This document shows positions 27,050 through 34,393 of a stretch of 57,778 nucleotides of DNA, piece after piece. This stretch comes from Chloroflexota bacterium. GTDB taxonomy: Bacteria; Chloroflexota; Dehalococcoidia; Lucifugimonadales; UBA3495. The position numbers and the translations under genes are program-made. The DNA is taken from NCBI GenBank assembly GCA_009837355.1, contig VXTR01000019.1, positions 1-57,778 on the forward strand, read 5' to 3'. Position 1 is the stretch's first letter; every line of letters starts with the position of its first letter. The notes under the pieces are model-generated. The model was not told the DNA's origin and made no database searches. It worked only from the letters and a program-made list of their open reading frames with translations.

Positions 27050-27415
27050 TCATACCCATACCGGCAGGTTGGGGCAACCGTACCGAGGCTCCAAGGGCGG
27101 AAGGTCCCAATCGAGGAGCCGGTCGTAGCGGTGGTCCCAGGCATAGCGGAGCAGATTGCAGACCATGACGCCGGGGTAGGGGATTTCATCCTTGCGCCGG
27201 CTCTCGTTGAGGTATTCGGCGAGGTTGCCGTAGGTGTCGGACCGGAGGCCGGCGTCAGCGAAGCGCTGGATGACCTGGTGGGTTTTGGGAGGATTGGAGC
27301 GCTGCCAGTCGTCGGCGACGGCTTCGGCGACGCGGCGGGCTTTGATGATGTCGAGTTCGCGGGCGAAGCGGCGCTTGATGGCGTCAATGCGGCGGCGGAG
27401 TTGGGAGATGGTCAT
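27050..27415 (-). CDS. Hypothetical protein
   Basis: A 121-aa protein I do not recognise. The first 45 residues are basic and alpha-helical (RRRIDAIKRRFARELDIIKARR). The rest contains DTYGNLAEYLNESRRKDEIP and a Trp/Tyr-rich end with YAWDHRYDRLLDWDLPPLEP. It lies 67 bp downstream of the terminase-small-subunit-like HTH gene on the same strand, so it may belong to the same mobile or phage-derived module. No signal peptide or membrane segment is seen. Confidence 0.55.
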   Translation of the reverse strand: MTISQLRRRIDAIKRRFARELDIIKARRVAEAVADDWQRSNPPKTHQVIQRFADAGLRSDTYGNLAEYLNESRRKDEIPYPGVMVCNLLRYAWDHRYDRLLDWDLPPLEPRYGCPNLPVWV

Positions 27416-27482
27416 GATGGTTGCCTCGTGGGGGAACGATTTACCGGGATGCAGGGGATTATCGGGATTGGAGTGAGGTGGG

Positions 27483-28019
27483 TTATTGTAGGTGGCTGAT
27501 GGCGTTTTCCAGGTTGTCGAGGTCGGAGCGGAGGTTTTCGAGGTCAGCGGCGCGGAGGTTGAAGGAAAGGGTGTAGTTGACGGCGCGGAGACGGATGGCC
27601 GGGTCGGGGTCGCTCATGGCGTCGGCGAGAACGGAGATGCAAAGAGGGGTGAGGGAGAGGAGTTTTTGCCGAGCGATGTTGGCGGATTGGCGGCGGAGTT
27701 CGTCGAGGCAATTGCTGAAGACGGGATTGGTAAGCCAACGGTAAAGGGTGGATTCGGCGACATTAGCAGCGCGGGCGGCCTGGGCAATGGTGGGGAGGCA
27801 GGCGACGATAGGAAGGGCAGCCTGCTGGCGTGGCGAAAGGGCGGAAAAGTCGATTTCCCTCCCATTTCCTCTCATTTCCTCTAATCCAAGTAGGGCTGGC
27901 GGCGGGTCAGGAGGCAGAATGGGAGCAGGGAGAGGGGTTTTGGGAGCGATTTCAGAGGTTTTGGGAGGCTGATGAGAGGATTTGGGAGAGCGGTTTTTGC
28001 GATGTTCGGACGTGGACAT
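27483..28019 (-). CDS. phBC6A51-like helix-turn-helix protein (phage terminase small-subunit type)
   Basis: A 178-aa protein. Residues 1-45 are a Pro/Ser/Lys-rich disordered tail. Residues 60-105 read LSPRQQAALPIVACLPTIAQAARAANVAESTLYRWLTNPVF, a helix-turn-helix of the kind found in phage terminase small subunits and related DNA-binding proteins. The C-terminal helices (DPDPAIRLRAVNYTLSFNL) resemble the second domain of that group. The coding strand is strongly pyrimidine-rich in the tail region, unlike its neighbours. It may be a phage remnant or a domesticated regulator; no other phage structural gene is nearby. Confidence 0.6.
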   Translation of the reverse strand: MSTSEHRKNRSPKSSHQPPKTSEIAPKTPLPAPILPPDPPPALLGLEEMRGNGREIDFSALSPRQQAALPIVACLPTIAQAARAANVAESTLYRWLTNPVFSNCLDELRRQSANIARQKLLSLTPLCISVLADAMSDPDPAIRLRAVNYTLSFNLRAADLENLRSDLDNLENAISHLQ

Positions 28020-28119
28020 AGGGTAATTCCGGGCCTGGGTGGCAAGTTGGATTTGGATTGCTGGTTAATATAGTACGGATGTACGTCTAGCGGAGGCAAG
28101 GGGGAAGTGTCAGCAATGC

Positions 28120-29457
28120 TCATTCCATGCGGCGTATGCGGGGGAGGCCGAGCATGGTCATTACGCTGATTCCGGTCAGCGTCGCGCCGTTGATGAGCAA
28201 CGCCATGGGCGCGCCCACCGCGCCGGCCAGGGCGCCGACCCCCACGTGTCCCACCGGCGCAAACCCGATGCTCAACACCCAGGAACCCATGGCCCGGCCC
28301 CGTTCTTCGTCGGGCACCAGGTCCTGCATCAGGGTTTTGTAGAGCGTATCCACGGAGTGGGCGCAGGCGTTGGTGAAGAGCAGCACCAGCAGAAAGGTGT
28401 AGATATTGCCGGCCAAGGAGAACGCCATCAGCCCCAAGCCGAAGCCGATGGCGGTGGCAAACATCAGCAATCCTTTGCGGCGGGTTGCGCCCAAGCCGGC
28501 CAACAGCCACAGTCCGATCAGTCCGCCGGCCTGGCGTCCCGCCGTCATCACGCCCAACCCCGTCGCCCCGACGTGAAGCACCTCTTTGGCGAACACCGGC
28601 AGCAGGGTCATGTGGGTGAAACCCAGAACCTCGGTGGTTGCCGTCAGAACCATGAGGACCAGTATCAGGCGGTGTTCCCGCACCACCTGAGCGTAGCCAA
28701 CGAGGTTCCTCAAAACGGACACCGAGGACGTTCGCAGGGTACGGCCCGGATTGGCAATCGCCAGGATGGTAGCGGCGGAACCCAGATAGCAAACCGCCGA
28801 AGCGATGAACTGCCAGCCCGGGCCCAGCAGGTCAATCATCGCGCCGGAAGCCAGCGAGCCGACGATGCCGCCGCCCTGCATGGCCATGGCGCCCAGCGCC
28901 AGGCCGTTGAGGGCATGATGCTGGCCGACGATGTCGTAGGTGAACGTCTGCCGCACGGTGATGGTGAAGGCCATCGCGCTGCCCAGGGCCAGCACCAGCG
29001 CGATGATGACCCATACGCTGGCCAGCCCGAAGAGCAGCAGCAGGCCCATCAGCAGCGCCGCGCCGGACGCGCCCAGCGTGCCGATTCGCAACAGCGACCG
29101 CCGGTCCCAACGGTCGGCGATGGCGCCGGAGAGAATCCCCAGCACGAAGAAGGGCAGCATCCGCGCGCCGGCGCCGACGCCCACCATGAACTCGGAGCCG
29201 GTCAGATCGAAGATGAGCCAGCCCACCGACACCTGCTCCATCCCCGTGGCCAGCGAATACAGCACCGTCGATGCCCATAGCAGCCGGAAGTCCCGGAAGC
29301 CCAGGGACACGCCCCATTTCCCGATAACGTTCACGATTGGCGGATGATACACCCGCCGCCGTGAATCGCGCCGTTCGGGGGCCGCCCGGTTTCGTAGGGA
29401 ATCCACCCTCGTCCACTTCGGTATAATAAGCGTCGGCATATTGCACTCGCGGCCCAC
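28120..29457 (-). CDS. MFS transporter (MFS_3 / enterobactin-exporter-like)
   Basis: A membrane protein with about 12 helices. FRLLWASTVLYSLATGMEQV is the first helix, SGAIADRWDRRSLLRIGTLG is the MFS loop 2-3 signature, and a second half repeats the fold (LPVFAKEVLHVGATGLGVM, VPDEERGRAMGSWVLS). It resembles multidrug or siderophore exporters driven by the proton gradient. The start is uncertain: the ATG at 29457 gives a 445-aa protein with an unusual basic 50-residue leader that overlaps a TATAAT box for the divergent gene. A GTG at 29334, just before the first helix, is a reasonable alternative. Confidence 0.8.
   Translation of the reverse strand: MGRECNMPTLIIPKWTRVDSLRNRAAPERRDSRRRVYHPPIVNVIGKWGVSLGFRDFRLLWASTVLYSLATGMEQVSVGWLIFDLTGSEFMVGVGAGARMLPFFVLGILSGAIADRWDRRSLLRIGTLGASGAALLMGLLLLFGLASVWVIIALVLALGSAMAFTITVRQTFTYDIVGQHHALNGLALGAMAMQGGGIVGSLASGAMIDLLGPGWQFIASAVCYLGSAATILAIANPGRTLRTSSVSVLRNLVGYAQVVREHRLILVLMVLTATTEVLGFTHMTLLPVFAKEVLHVGATGLGVMTAGRQAGGLIGLWLLAGLGATRRKGLLMFATAIGFGLGLMAFSLAGNIYTFLLVLLFTNACAHSVDTLYKTLMQDLVPDEERGRAMGSWVLSIGFAPVGHVGVGALAGAVGAPMALLINGATLTGISVMTMLGLPRIRRME
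29422..29427 (+). promoter_or_regulatory. Possible -10 box of the antitoxin gene
   Basis: A perfect TATAAT stands 53 bp upstream of the antitoxin-like ATG at 29481. No good -35 hexamer lies 16-18 bp before it, so the promoter is only tentative. Confidence 0.35.
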
Positions 29458-29480
29458 AGATGCGCTGAAAAGGGGGACGT

Positions 29481-29714
29481 ATGAAGACGATGATCGTGGA
29501 TGATGGCTTGTTTTCGGCTCTTGAAGCCGCCGCCGAACTCAGCGGCAGAACAGTCCAGGAATTGGTCAATGAAGCTCTCGTGTCCTGGCTGGCGGACGCG
29601 GCAATGGATGATGCTGAGCACACCGCCATCGAGAAGGCTCGTGCCGAAGCTGCTGAACAGGGCGGAGTCGAGTTCGAACTATTCTTCGATGAGCTTTTGG
29701 AGGAGCGAACCTAA
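29481..29714 (+). CDS. Ribbon-helix-helix-like antitoxin
   Basis: A 77-aa acidic protein. MKTMIVDDGLFSALEAAAEL followed by SGRTVQELVNEALVSWLAD has the strand-helix-helix layout of a small CopG-like DNA-binding domain. The remaining acidic helix (EKARAEAAEQGGVEFELFF) could wrap a toxin. aaaaggggg precedes ATG 29481. The next reading frame starts at its stop codon and looks like the first third of a RelE/ParE toxin, so this is probably the antitoxin left from a broken pair. Confidence 0.55.
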   Translation: MKTMIVDDGLFSALEAAAELSGRTVQELVNEALVSWLADAAMDDAEHTAIEKARAEAAEQGGVEFELFFDELLEERT

Positions 29715-29822
29715 TTGCCGTTGTCATATCGGATTGAGTTGGCGCCAGCAGCTCAGCGCCAGACACGACGTCTATCGTCGGAGGATGCCAGACGAGACGA
29801 GCGCACGTATAGACGTTTGTGA
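29715..29822 (+). pseudogene. Truncated RelE/ParE-type toxin remnant
   Basis: A 35-codon frame starts with TTG immediately after the antitoxin stop. It reads LSYRIELAPAAQRQTRRLSS, the typical first strand and helix of RelE-family ribonucleases, and then stops at 29820-29822. The rest of a roughly 90-aa toxin, including the catalytic C-terminal strands, is not found in any frame of the next 60 bases before the GMC gene. It is too short to be active. Confidence 0.5.
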
Positions 29823-29883
29823 ACAGGCGATTATTGCCTAAGTGTTATTATTCTCCAACGTCTGACCGAGAGCGAAATTCCTA

Positions 29884-30325
29884 ATGAAATACGACACCAT
29901 CATCATCGGGGCCGGGTCGGCCGGCTGCGTGCTGGCGAACCGGCTGTCGGAGGACGCTGGCCGTTCCGTGCTGCTGCTGGAGGCCGGGCCGGATTATCCC
30001 GATCCGGACCTGCTGCCCGCAGAGCTCAAGCATGACATGAACCAGGCTGCCTCCGAGGAGGGCGCGGCGCACAACTGGTCTTTCGTCGGCCAGTCCACGC
30101 CCCAGAACCCGCGCCTGCTCCACGTGGCCCGGGGCAAGGTAACCGGCGGCAGCAGCGCCATCAACCACCAGATCCTGCTGCGCGGCCTGCCCGAGGACTT
30201 CGACGCCTGGGCCGCCGCCGGCAACGACGAGTGGAGCTACCGGAAGACGCTGCCCTACTTCCGCCGGCTGGAAAACGACGCCGATATTCGCGATGACTTC
30301 CACGGCTCTGACGGGCCCATCCCGG
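29884..30325 (+). pseudogene. GMC family oxidoreductase, 5' part (interrupted by transposon)
   Basis: Residues 1-147 of an FAD-dependent glucose-methanol-choline oxidoreductase. YDTIIIGAGSAGCVLANRL is the dinucleotide-binding motif, LLLEAGPDYPDP contacts the ribose, and VTGGSSAINHQILLRG is GMC signature 1. The frame runs into the transposon and stops at 30357 after ten foreign residues. Joining 30325 to 34694 restores the frame exactly (GPIP-VWRHRRDDW). The intact gene would encode 514 aa, the normal length of the family. The fragment lacks the substrate-binding domain and is not expected to be active alone. Confidence 0.9.
30318..30325. repeat. Target-site duplication, left copy (catcccgg)
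   Basis: The eight bases catcccgg directly precede the left inverted repeat and are repeated exactly after the right one at 34686-34693. Eight-base duplications are the norm for IS1595-family transposition. Confidence 0.93.
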
Positions 30326-30364
30326 GGGGCCTATTTACGCCCATAGCCACCAGTTGAAAACAAT
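30326..30364 (+). repeat. Left terminal inverted repeat of the IS1595 element
   Basis: 39 bp beginning GGGGCCTATTTACGCCC. It matches the complement of 34647-34685 at 36 positions; mismatches fall at positions 18, 26 and 35 of the repeat. Confidence 0.93.
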
Positions 30365-30398
30365 AGGGCCGGGGCAATGCCATCACAACCCCGGCCCT
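30365..30398 (-). terminator. Hairpin terminator at the left end of the element
   Basis: agggccgggg (30365-30374) pairs with ccccggccct (30389-30398), a 10-bp perfect stem with a 14-nt loop. On the minus strand it is followed by ATTGTTTTC, so it can end the GIY-YIG-like transcript and also limit read-through from the element into the host gene. Confidence 0.6.
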
Positions 30399-30460
30399 GG
30401 ACAAATGTCCCCGCCAGTGGAGGCAATGCGCAGTCTAGCGATGTTAGAATGTGATGTCAA

Positions 30461-30949
30461 TTAGGCATTCAACTTGGGAAAATGAACAGCGAACTCAGCG
30501 CGGACTCGCTGCCAAAGCTCGGGATCGGGTACCCGCCTCTTGCTGATTTCGTTGATAACTTGGTACCCTGTCGTTGACAAGTCGTTGATAAGTTCGCGTT
30601 CCATGGCGAGGATTTTCCTCTTTTGTTCATCAAATTCGTGCTTATCTGTGGTCGCCGGGAAGATTGGGCCGACAGCGACCATTCGAATTTCTCCGCATTG
30701 CCACGGGTCAATGTCCGCGAAACAGGGGGATTGCTTGAAGACGGAGTACGTCGTGCTGTTCTTCGGAATCCGATCAATGTGTATCCAGAAGCGACGGAAT
30801 GGTGATTTTGCAATCGTGCCGTTGTTACTTCCGGTCATTCCGACGTAAATTAGTTCCCCCTCTGGGGATTCCACTCTAAGGACATACAGCCACAGGCCAT
30901 CCATGGTTGTCGCGCCCGGGATTGATAGGGTATGAGTGCGAATTGGCAT
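30461..30949 (-). CDS. GIY-YIG-like domain protein (transposon cargo)
   Basis: A 162-aa protein. GLWLYVLRVESPEGELIYVG near residue 18 resembles the GIY...YIG two-strand motif of this nuclease fold. It is followed by a conserved-looking RRFWIHID, and later by AMERELINDLSTTGYQVINE, where the fold expects a catalytic glutamate and an asparagine. The start is ATG 30949 behind ggaagg; a longer frame to 31117 would overlap the divergent gene. It sits inside the IS1595 element as passenger. It could be a nuclease or a non-catalytic relative; the similarity was judged by eye. Confidence 0.55.
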   Translation of the reverse strand: MPIRTHTLSIPGATTMDGLWLYVLRVESPEGELIYVGMTGSNNGTIAKSPFRRFWIHIDRIPKNSTTYSVFKQSPCFADIDPWQCGEIRMVAVGPIFPATTDKHEFDEQKRKILAMERELINDLSTTGYQVINEISKRRVPDPELWQRVRAEFAVHFPKLNA

Positions 30950-31044
30950 AATTTCCTTCCGATGTTTGGGTACTTGACGATGATGCCCGCTGCTGGCTGA
31001 ATGGAGATAACACACCAGTGCCCACAGAGGACAGGAGCAGGACA

Positions 31045-31374
31045 ATGCCTTTTTATTTCCCCCCAGACATTGATTGGGATGCCTACAACACGGAAATACA
31101 CAGCATTTGGCGCTCAATAAGAGCCAGGTACCCGGATATTATTTTGATTCCGGGGGACACAGAAGACTTTGGCGTTGCATTGGCAGTGGTTTTCCCAGAC
31201 CATACTCCGGTGTCGGAGCGTGGCGAGATCTTCGATGATATCAGAGGGATGCATAAACAGTCGCCCAACAAGTACGTCGCTAATGGGGACATTGTGTATC
31301 GTTACCATGACGACGAAATTCCCTACAGCGATATCCCTATCAACAACGAATGGGTTGACAATCTCCTAGGCTAA
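31045..31374 (+). CDS. Hypothetical protein (transposon cargo)
   Basis: A 109-aa acidic, soluble protein without a recognised domain. It begins MPFYFPPDIDWDAYNTEIHS and contains RYPDIILIPGDTEDFGVALA and VANGDIVYRYHDDEIPY. aggag at 31033-31037 supports ATG 31045. It is transcribed divergently from the GIY-YIG-like gene across 95 bp, and ends before a strong bidirectional hairpin. Confidence 0.6.
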   Translation: MPFYFPPDIDWDAYNTEIHSIWRSIRARYPDIILIPGDTEDFGVALAVVFPDHTPVSERGEIFDDIRGMHKQSPNKYVANGDIVYRYHDDEIPYSDIPINNEWVDNLLG

Positions 31375-31397
31375 CCCAGCGCAAGCGATCTCTACAA

Positions 31398-31429
31398 GAG
31401 CCCCAGGAAGCTTAGGCATCCTGGGGCTC
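31398..31429. terminator. Bidirectional hairpin between convergent cargo genes
   Basis: gagccccagga (31398-31408) pairs perfectly with tcctggggctc (31419-31429) around a 10-nt loop. It lies between the convergent genes ending at 31374 and 31441. Its right part, starting cttaggcatc, recurs with one mismatch at about 32218-32239 near the start of the lipoprotein gene. Confidence 0.6.
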
Positions 31430-31440
31430 ATTCATGTCCA

Positions 31441-32208
31441 TCAGCCGAAATCCTTTTGATACATCCGAGCCCAGTCGCCTTTGGGTATCAGACGCCAAGC
31501 GCCTGAATGTATCAACTGAAACTCCCGAGTTTCTTGTTCCCATCCGCTACAATGTCCCGGGATGTTGGGTCTCGGAAGATTGCTATATTCAATCCAATAA
31601 CAGTATTCATCCTTGCTTTTGTACTTCATTGCCATTTCATAGCATTGTTCGTCTCTTGGCGCTTGGGACAAACCCGTTATTGCGATGAATTTGTATTTCT
31701 TTGAAAAACTCCCATCCCGCGAGAATGTGTACCATTTCTTACCAGCGTCGTAATCCTCCACGCCCGTGTAGCATCCGATGATGACCAATCGGTCTAGTAC
31801 CACGGCATCCCGCTTGCTGTGAGCGTCTTCCACTCCGAGTATGGTTTTTATATTCCATTTGTCGGCAATCGTGGGAACCGGAGTATTGGTTGGTCTTTGA
31901 GTAACGGTTGGCCTCGGCGTAATGGTTGGCCTCGGCGTGAATGTGGGCGCGCGCGTCCGGGTTGGTGTCGGCTTAGGCGTCGCAGTTGGCTCAGGTACGG
32001 GCGTATATGTTGGATAAAGTGTATAGGTTGGGTATGGCGTGTAGGTTGCCGCCGGGGTGTGCGTTGCCAATGGTTCCAACGTCGGCATTGGTGTGTAAGT
32101 TGGCGCAGGTGTGGATGTGTCCGCTGGAATCTCAACCGTAATAGTCTCCGGCTGGCAGGCCAGAGCGAACAGGACGGCGGCGATGGCGATGGCTATGATG
32201 GCTTTCAT
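31441..32208 (-). CDS. Lipoprotein with Thr/Pro-rich stalk (transposon cargo)
   Basis: A 255-aa protein. Residues 1-17 are a signal peptide ending in the lipobox LALAC-like FALAC, giving a lipidated cysteine. Residues 20-115 form an extended stalk of TPxPTxTP repeats. The C-terminal 140 residues are a small domain with paired cysteines (IIGCYTGVED, DEQCYEM, DEYCYWIEYS, GHCSGW), unknown to me. The protein is anchored outside the membrane. ATG 32208 is preferred; ATG 32238 or 32226 would overlap the upstream membrane-protein gene by up to 20 bp. The stalk style resembles that of the host protease at 49170. Confidence 0.7.
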   Translation of the reverse strand: MKAIIAIAIAAVLFALACQPETITVEIPADTSTPAPTYTPMPTLEPLATHTPAATYTPYPTYTLYPTYTPVPEPTATPKPTPTRTRAPTFTPRPTITPRPTVTQRPTNTPVPTIADKWNIKTILGVEDAHSKRDAVVLDRLVIIGCYTGVEDYDAGKKWYTFSRDGSFSKKYKFIAITGLSQAPRDEQCYEMAMKYKSKDEYCYWIEYSNLPRPNIPGHCSGWEQETREFQLIHSGAWRLIPKGDWARMYQKDFG

Positions 32209-32218
32209 CGGAAGCAAC

Positions 32219-32584
32219 TTAGGCATCTTGGGGCTCACTCTTTTGTTGGTAGTTGGTATTCACGAAGTCTCGGCGTTCTGGTTCCGACCGGTCAAATGCC
32301 ACCATGATGAAGTAGATCAGGGACCAGACCGGCACCAGCAACCAGAAGATTGCCCAGGGGTCTCTGCCCGTGTCTTTCAAACGGGCAACGAACGCGGCAA
32401 TTTGGATGTACCCGGTGATGATGAAGCCAGCCACGACGGGCCACATCACCGGGTCGGTGCCGGTGGTGAACACATTCATCAAGACCGCCGCCGCAACCAC
32501 GGCCAACCACGCACCCAGATACCAACCCAAGAACGGCGGGCACTTCAACCGCCCGCTGAACTTCAAAAACTGGAAAAATGCCAT
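32219..32584 (-). CDS. DUF805-like small membrane protein (transposon cargo)
   Basis: A 121-aa protein with three to four hydrophobic helices. FVARLKDTGRDPWAIFWLL followed by VPVWSLIYFIMVAF resembles the RLHDxGRSGWW motif and last helix of DUF805 proteins. GWYLGAWLAVVAAAVLM and WPVVAGFIITGYIQI form earlier helices. It ends 10 bp before the lipoprotein start, so the two cargo genes are probably co-transcribed and may both act at the membrane. Function unknown. Confidence 0.6.
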   Translation of the reverse strand: MAFFQFLKFSGRLKCPPFLGWYLGAWLAVVAAAVLMNVFTTGTDPVMWPVVAGFIITGYIQIAAFVARLKDTGRDPWAIFWLLVPVWSLIYFIMVAFDRSEPERRDFVNTNYQQKSEPQDA

Positions 32585-32588
32585 TTAG

Positions 32589-32613
32589 GAACCCCCTGCG
32601 TATTCGGGGGTTC
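32589..32613. terminator. Hairpin upstream of the cargo membrane-protein gene
   Basis: gaaccccc (32589-32596) pairs with gggggttc (32606-32613) around a 9-nt loop, immediately upstream of the ATG at 32584. It could insulate the cargo operon, or be part of its leader. Confidence 0.45.
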
Positions 32614-32652
32614 TGCTTACTGGCAGCCCCCCTTGCGTTCGGATGGACGCTT

Positions 32653-32775
32653 GCCAGAGACGCCGACAATCCGCTGTCGCGGAAACCGCCGCAAGAGGAG
32701 CCATGTGAGGCTCCATCCACGAATACGGTTTCGCGCGGATATTGGGTTAGATGCGGACGTGTCCGCGTCTCTGGC
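32653..32775. ncRNA. Candidate structured RNA inside the transposon
   Basis: A nested set of inverted repeats spans 123 nt of otherwise gene-free sequence. The outer stem is gccagagacgc (32653-32663) with gcgtctctggc (32765-32775). The middle stem is cgcggaaaccg (32678-32688) with cggtttcgcg (32726-32735), with one bulge. The inner hairpin is gagcc-atgtga-ggctc (32698-32713). This is more ordered than a simple terminator. It might be a regulatory RNA of the element, a transposition end structure or a small non-autonomous insertion. No known RNA family is recognised. Confidence 0.4.
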
Positions 32776-32874
32776 AGGGGGACTTTATCAGCCCCGGCCG
32801 GCGGTGTCAATTTGTAAATTCGCGGGCGGCCACAATCCAGGGCATATTGGGCATGTTCCTGATACAGTAAAAAA

Positions 32875-32898
32875 CCGGGCAGGGTGCATCCTGCCCGG
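32875..32898. terminator. Hairpin before the transposase operon
   Basis: ccgggcagg (32875-32883) pairs with cctgcccgg (32890-32898) around gtgcat. On the minus strand it is followed by TTTTTTACTG, a good intrinsic terminator, and it faces transcription leaving the transposase unit. The same stem core recurs at 34394-34422 on the other side of the transposase. Confidence 0.55.
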
Positions 32899-32929
32899 CT
32901 CAAACCACAACCCCCACGGAGGCCATACT

Positions 32930-33148
32930 ATGTCCCCAAATACGTCCCCATTGGAGTGGCTACAAGAACAATTATACCATATCCCGAATAGCGATAACAA
33001 TTATTGCGATTTGCAATTTGATGATTTAACATCAACCGGAAGAGCCGACCGGCCCAAACCACCGCACCACGCCAAGCGATGGAAGCCGGCTAAATATCAC
33101 CCGAATACACGCGGACGCGGCCACCACGCCTTCGGGGGTGGCCGATGA
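32930..33148 (+). CDS. Small ORF translationally coupled to the transposase
   Basis: A 72-aa ORF with its own cggagg ribosome site, 8 bases before ATG 32930. Its stop overlaps the transposase start as ATGA (33145-33148). The protein begins MSPNTSPLEWLQEQLYHIPN and ends in a basic tail (KRWKPAKYHPNTRGRGHHAF). I do not recognise it. The coupling suggests a regulator or accessory of transposition, or simply a leader that sets the transposase level. Confidence 0.55.
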   Translation: MSPNTSPLEWLQEQLYHIPNSDNNYCDLQFDDLTSTGRADRPKPPHHAKRWKPAKYHPNTRGRGHHAFGGGR

Positions 33149-34368
33149 ATTTGACTTACAGCAAACGCTCCGGCCCTATCCTTTTCGGTGGCCTTGGCGA
33201 TTTCTACGAGGAAAGCGACCACCGGCGCTTGACGGATTTTCTGTATATCTGGCTGTCTGAAGGGGAAGACCCCCACGAGGACGAGATAGTGACAGGCGGC
33301 GGATTCTCAATCACACACGATGGCGAGATCATTTATCGGGATGGCTCCGAACTAATTCCGGAAGTCCAATTTATTGCCAACCGGGAAGCCAGAAGGAGTT
33401 ATGCCTCTGATGCAGGACGAGACATCATCAGCACCCTTGAACTTACTGACCGACTGATACCCGATGAGGAAGCCGCTATTGATTTTGTGGAGGAAGCGAT
33501 ATGGGAGGGTGTTCCAATGTGTCCGCACTGCCTGTCAACCGACACCTATCGCACTTTGAATGGTAAGCCGATGCGCCACCGCTGCCGCGGATGCAGGAAG
33601 TATTTCTCAGTGAAAATTGGTACACCAATGGAAAGAACAATGCTGCCGCTGCGGACGTGGATTATTGCCATTCATTTGATGCACACCGGGCGCAAGGGCA
33701 TATCAGCAATTCAGCTCCGCAAGCATTTAGGCATCACCTACAAGACTTCTTGGTTCTTGGAACATCGCATCCGTAAGGCAATGGAAGACGACAACTTCAT
33801 TATGTCCGGCATCGTCCAGATTGACGAGACCTACGTCGGCCCCAATGAGCGGTGGAAGCGTGCGAAAGACAAACTCCATGATCGCTGGCAAGAGGGCAAG
33901 GTGTTGGTCATGGGCTTCCGCGACCACAACGGCAGAACTGTATTGTTCCCGATGCCCGATACCACCCGCAGGACATTGGAGGCGCAAATCCAGGCCAGAA
34001 TTGAACCCGGCTCCACCATCTATACCGACGGTCATCAGGGATACATGAATATCCCCAACCTCGGCTACAAACATGAGTGGGTGAATCACAGTGTGGGCGA
34101 ATTTGTGGACGGGATGGCCACTACGAACGGCATTGAGAGTTGCTGGACGTTGCTCAAACGTGGCTATGTAGGCACCTTTCACTACATGTCCGCCAAGCAT
34201 CTTCACCGCTATTGCAGTGAGTTTGCATTCCGCCTCAATAGCGGCCCCGGCAACGGCTTGGAGACCATCGCCAGGACAATCAGGGCAATGGTGGGGAAGC
34301 GCCTAACTTGGGACGAATTGGTTTGTGGCCCGCCGGAGCAAAGCCGAGATGCGCATCTGGCAACGTAG
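33145..34368 (+). CDS. IS1595 family transposase (ISXO2-like)
   Basis: A 407-aa transposase. A zinc ribbon CPHC...CRGCRKYFSVKIGTPME lies near residues 125-160, then RTWIIAIHLMHTGRKGISA and YKTSWFLEHRIRKAM. The catalytic core shows the first Asp in VQIDETYVGP, the second in IYTDGHQGYMNI, and the third residue in NGIESCWTLLKRG, followed by KHLHRYCSEFAFRLN. The 120-residue N-terminal extension before the zinc ribbon is longer than in simple IS1595 members. It starts within the stop of a 72-aa ORF. It moves the element by cut-and-paste or copy-out, giving 8-bp duplications. Confidence 0.95.
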   Translation: MNLTYSKRSGPILFGGLGDFYEESDHRRLTDFLYIWLSEGEDPHEDEIVTGGGFSITHDGEIIYRDGSELIPEVQFIANREARRSYASDAGRDIISTLELTDRLIPDEEAAIDFVEEAIWEGVPMCPHCLSTDTYRTLNGKPMRHRCRGCRKYFSVKIGTPMERTMLPLRTWIIAIHLMHTGRKGISAIQLRKHLGITYKTSWFLEHRIRKAMEDDNFIMSGIVQIDETYVGPNERWKRAKDKLHDRWQEGKVLVMGFRDHNGRTVLFPMPDTTRRTLEAQIQARIEPGSTIYTDGHQGYMNIPNLGYKHEWVNHSVGEFVDGMATTNGIESCWTLLKRGYVGTFHYMSAKHLHRYCSEFAFRLNSGPGNGLETIARTIRAMVGKRLTWDELVCGPPEQSRDAHLAT

Positions 34369-34393
34369 CAGTGATGCGAATGTGATAAAATTA

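Noticed and set aside
28065-28092. Operator palindrome gtacggatgtac upstream of the HTH gene
   Set aside because: The arms are only four bases and no second copy is present, so it cannot be separated from chance.
30461-31117. The long form of the GIY-YIG-like frame starting at 31117
   Set aside because: It overlaps the start of the divergent 31045 gene, and the extra residues are Cys/His-rich and unlike a coding N-terminus. ATG 30949 has a good ribosome site.
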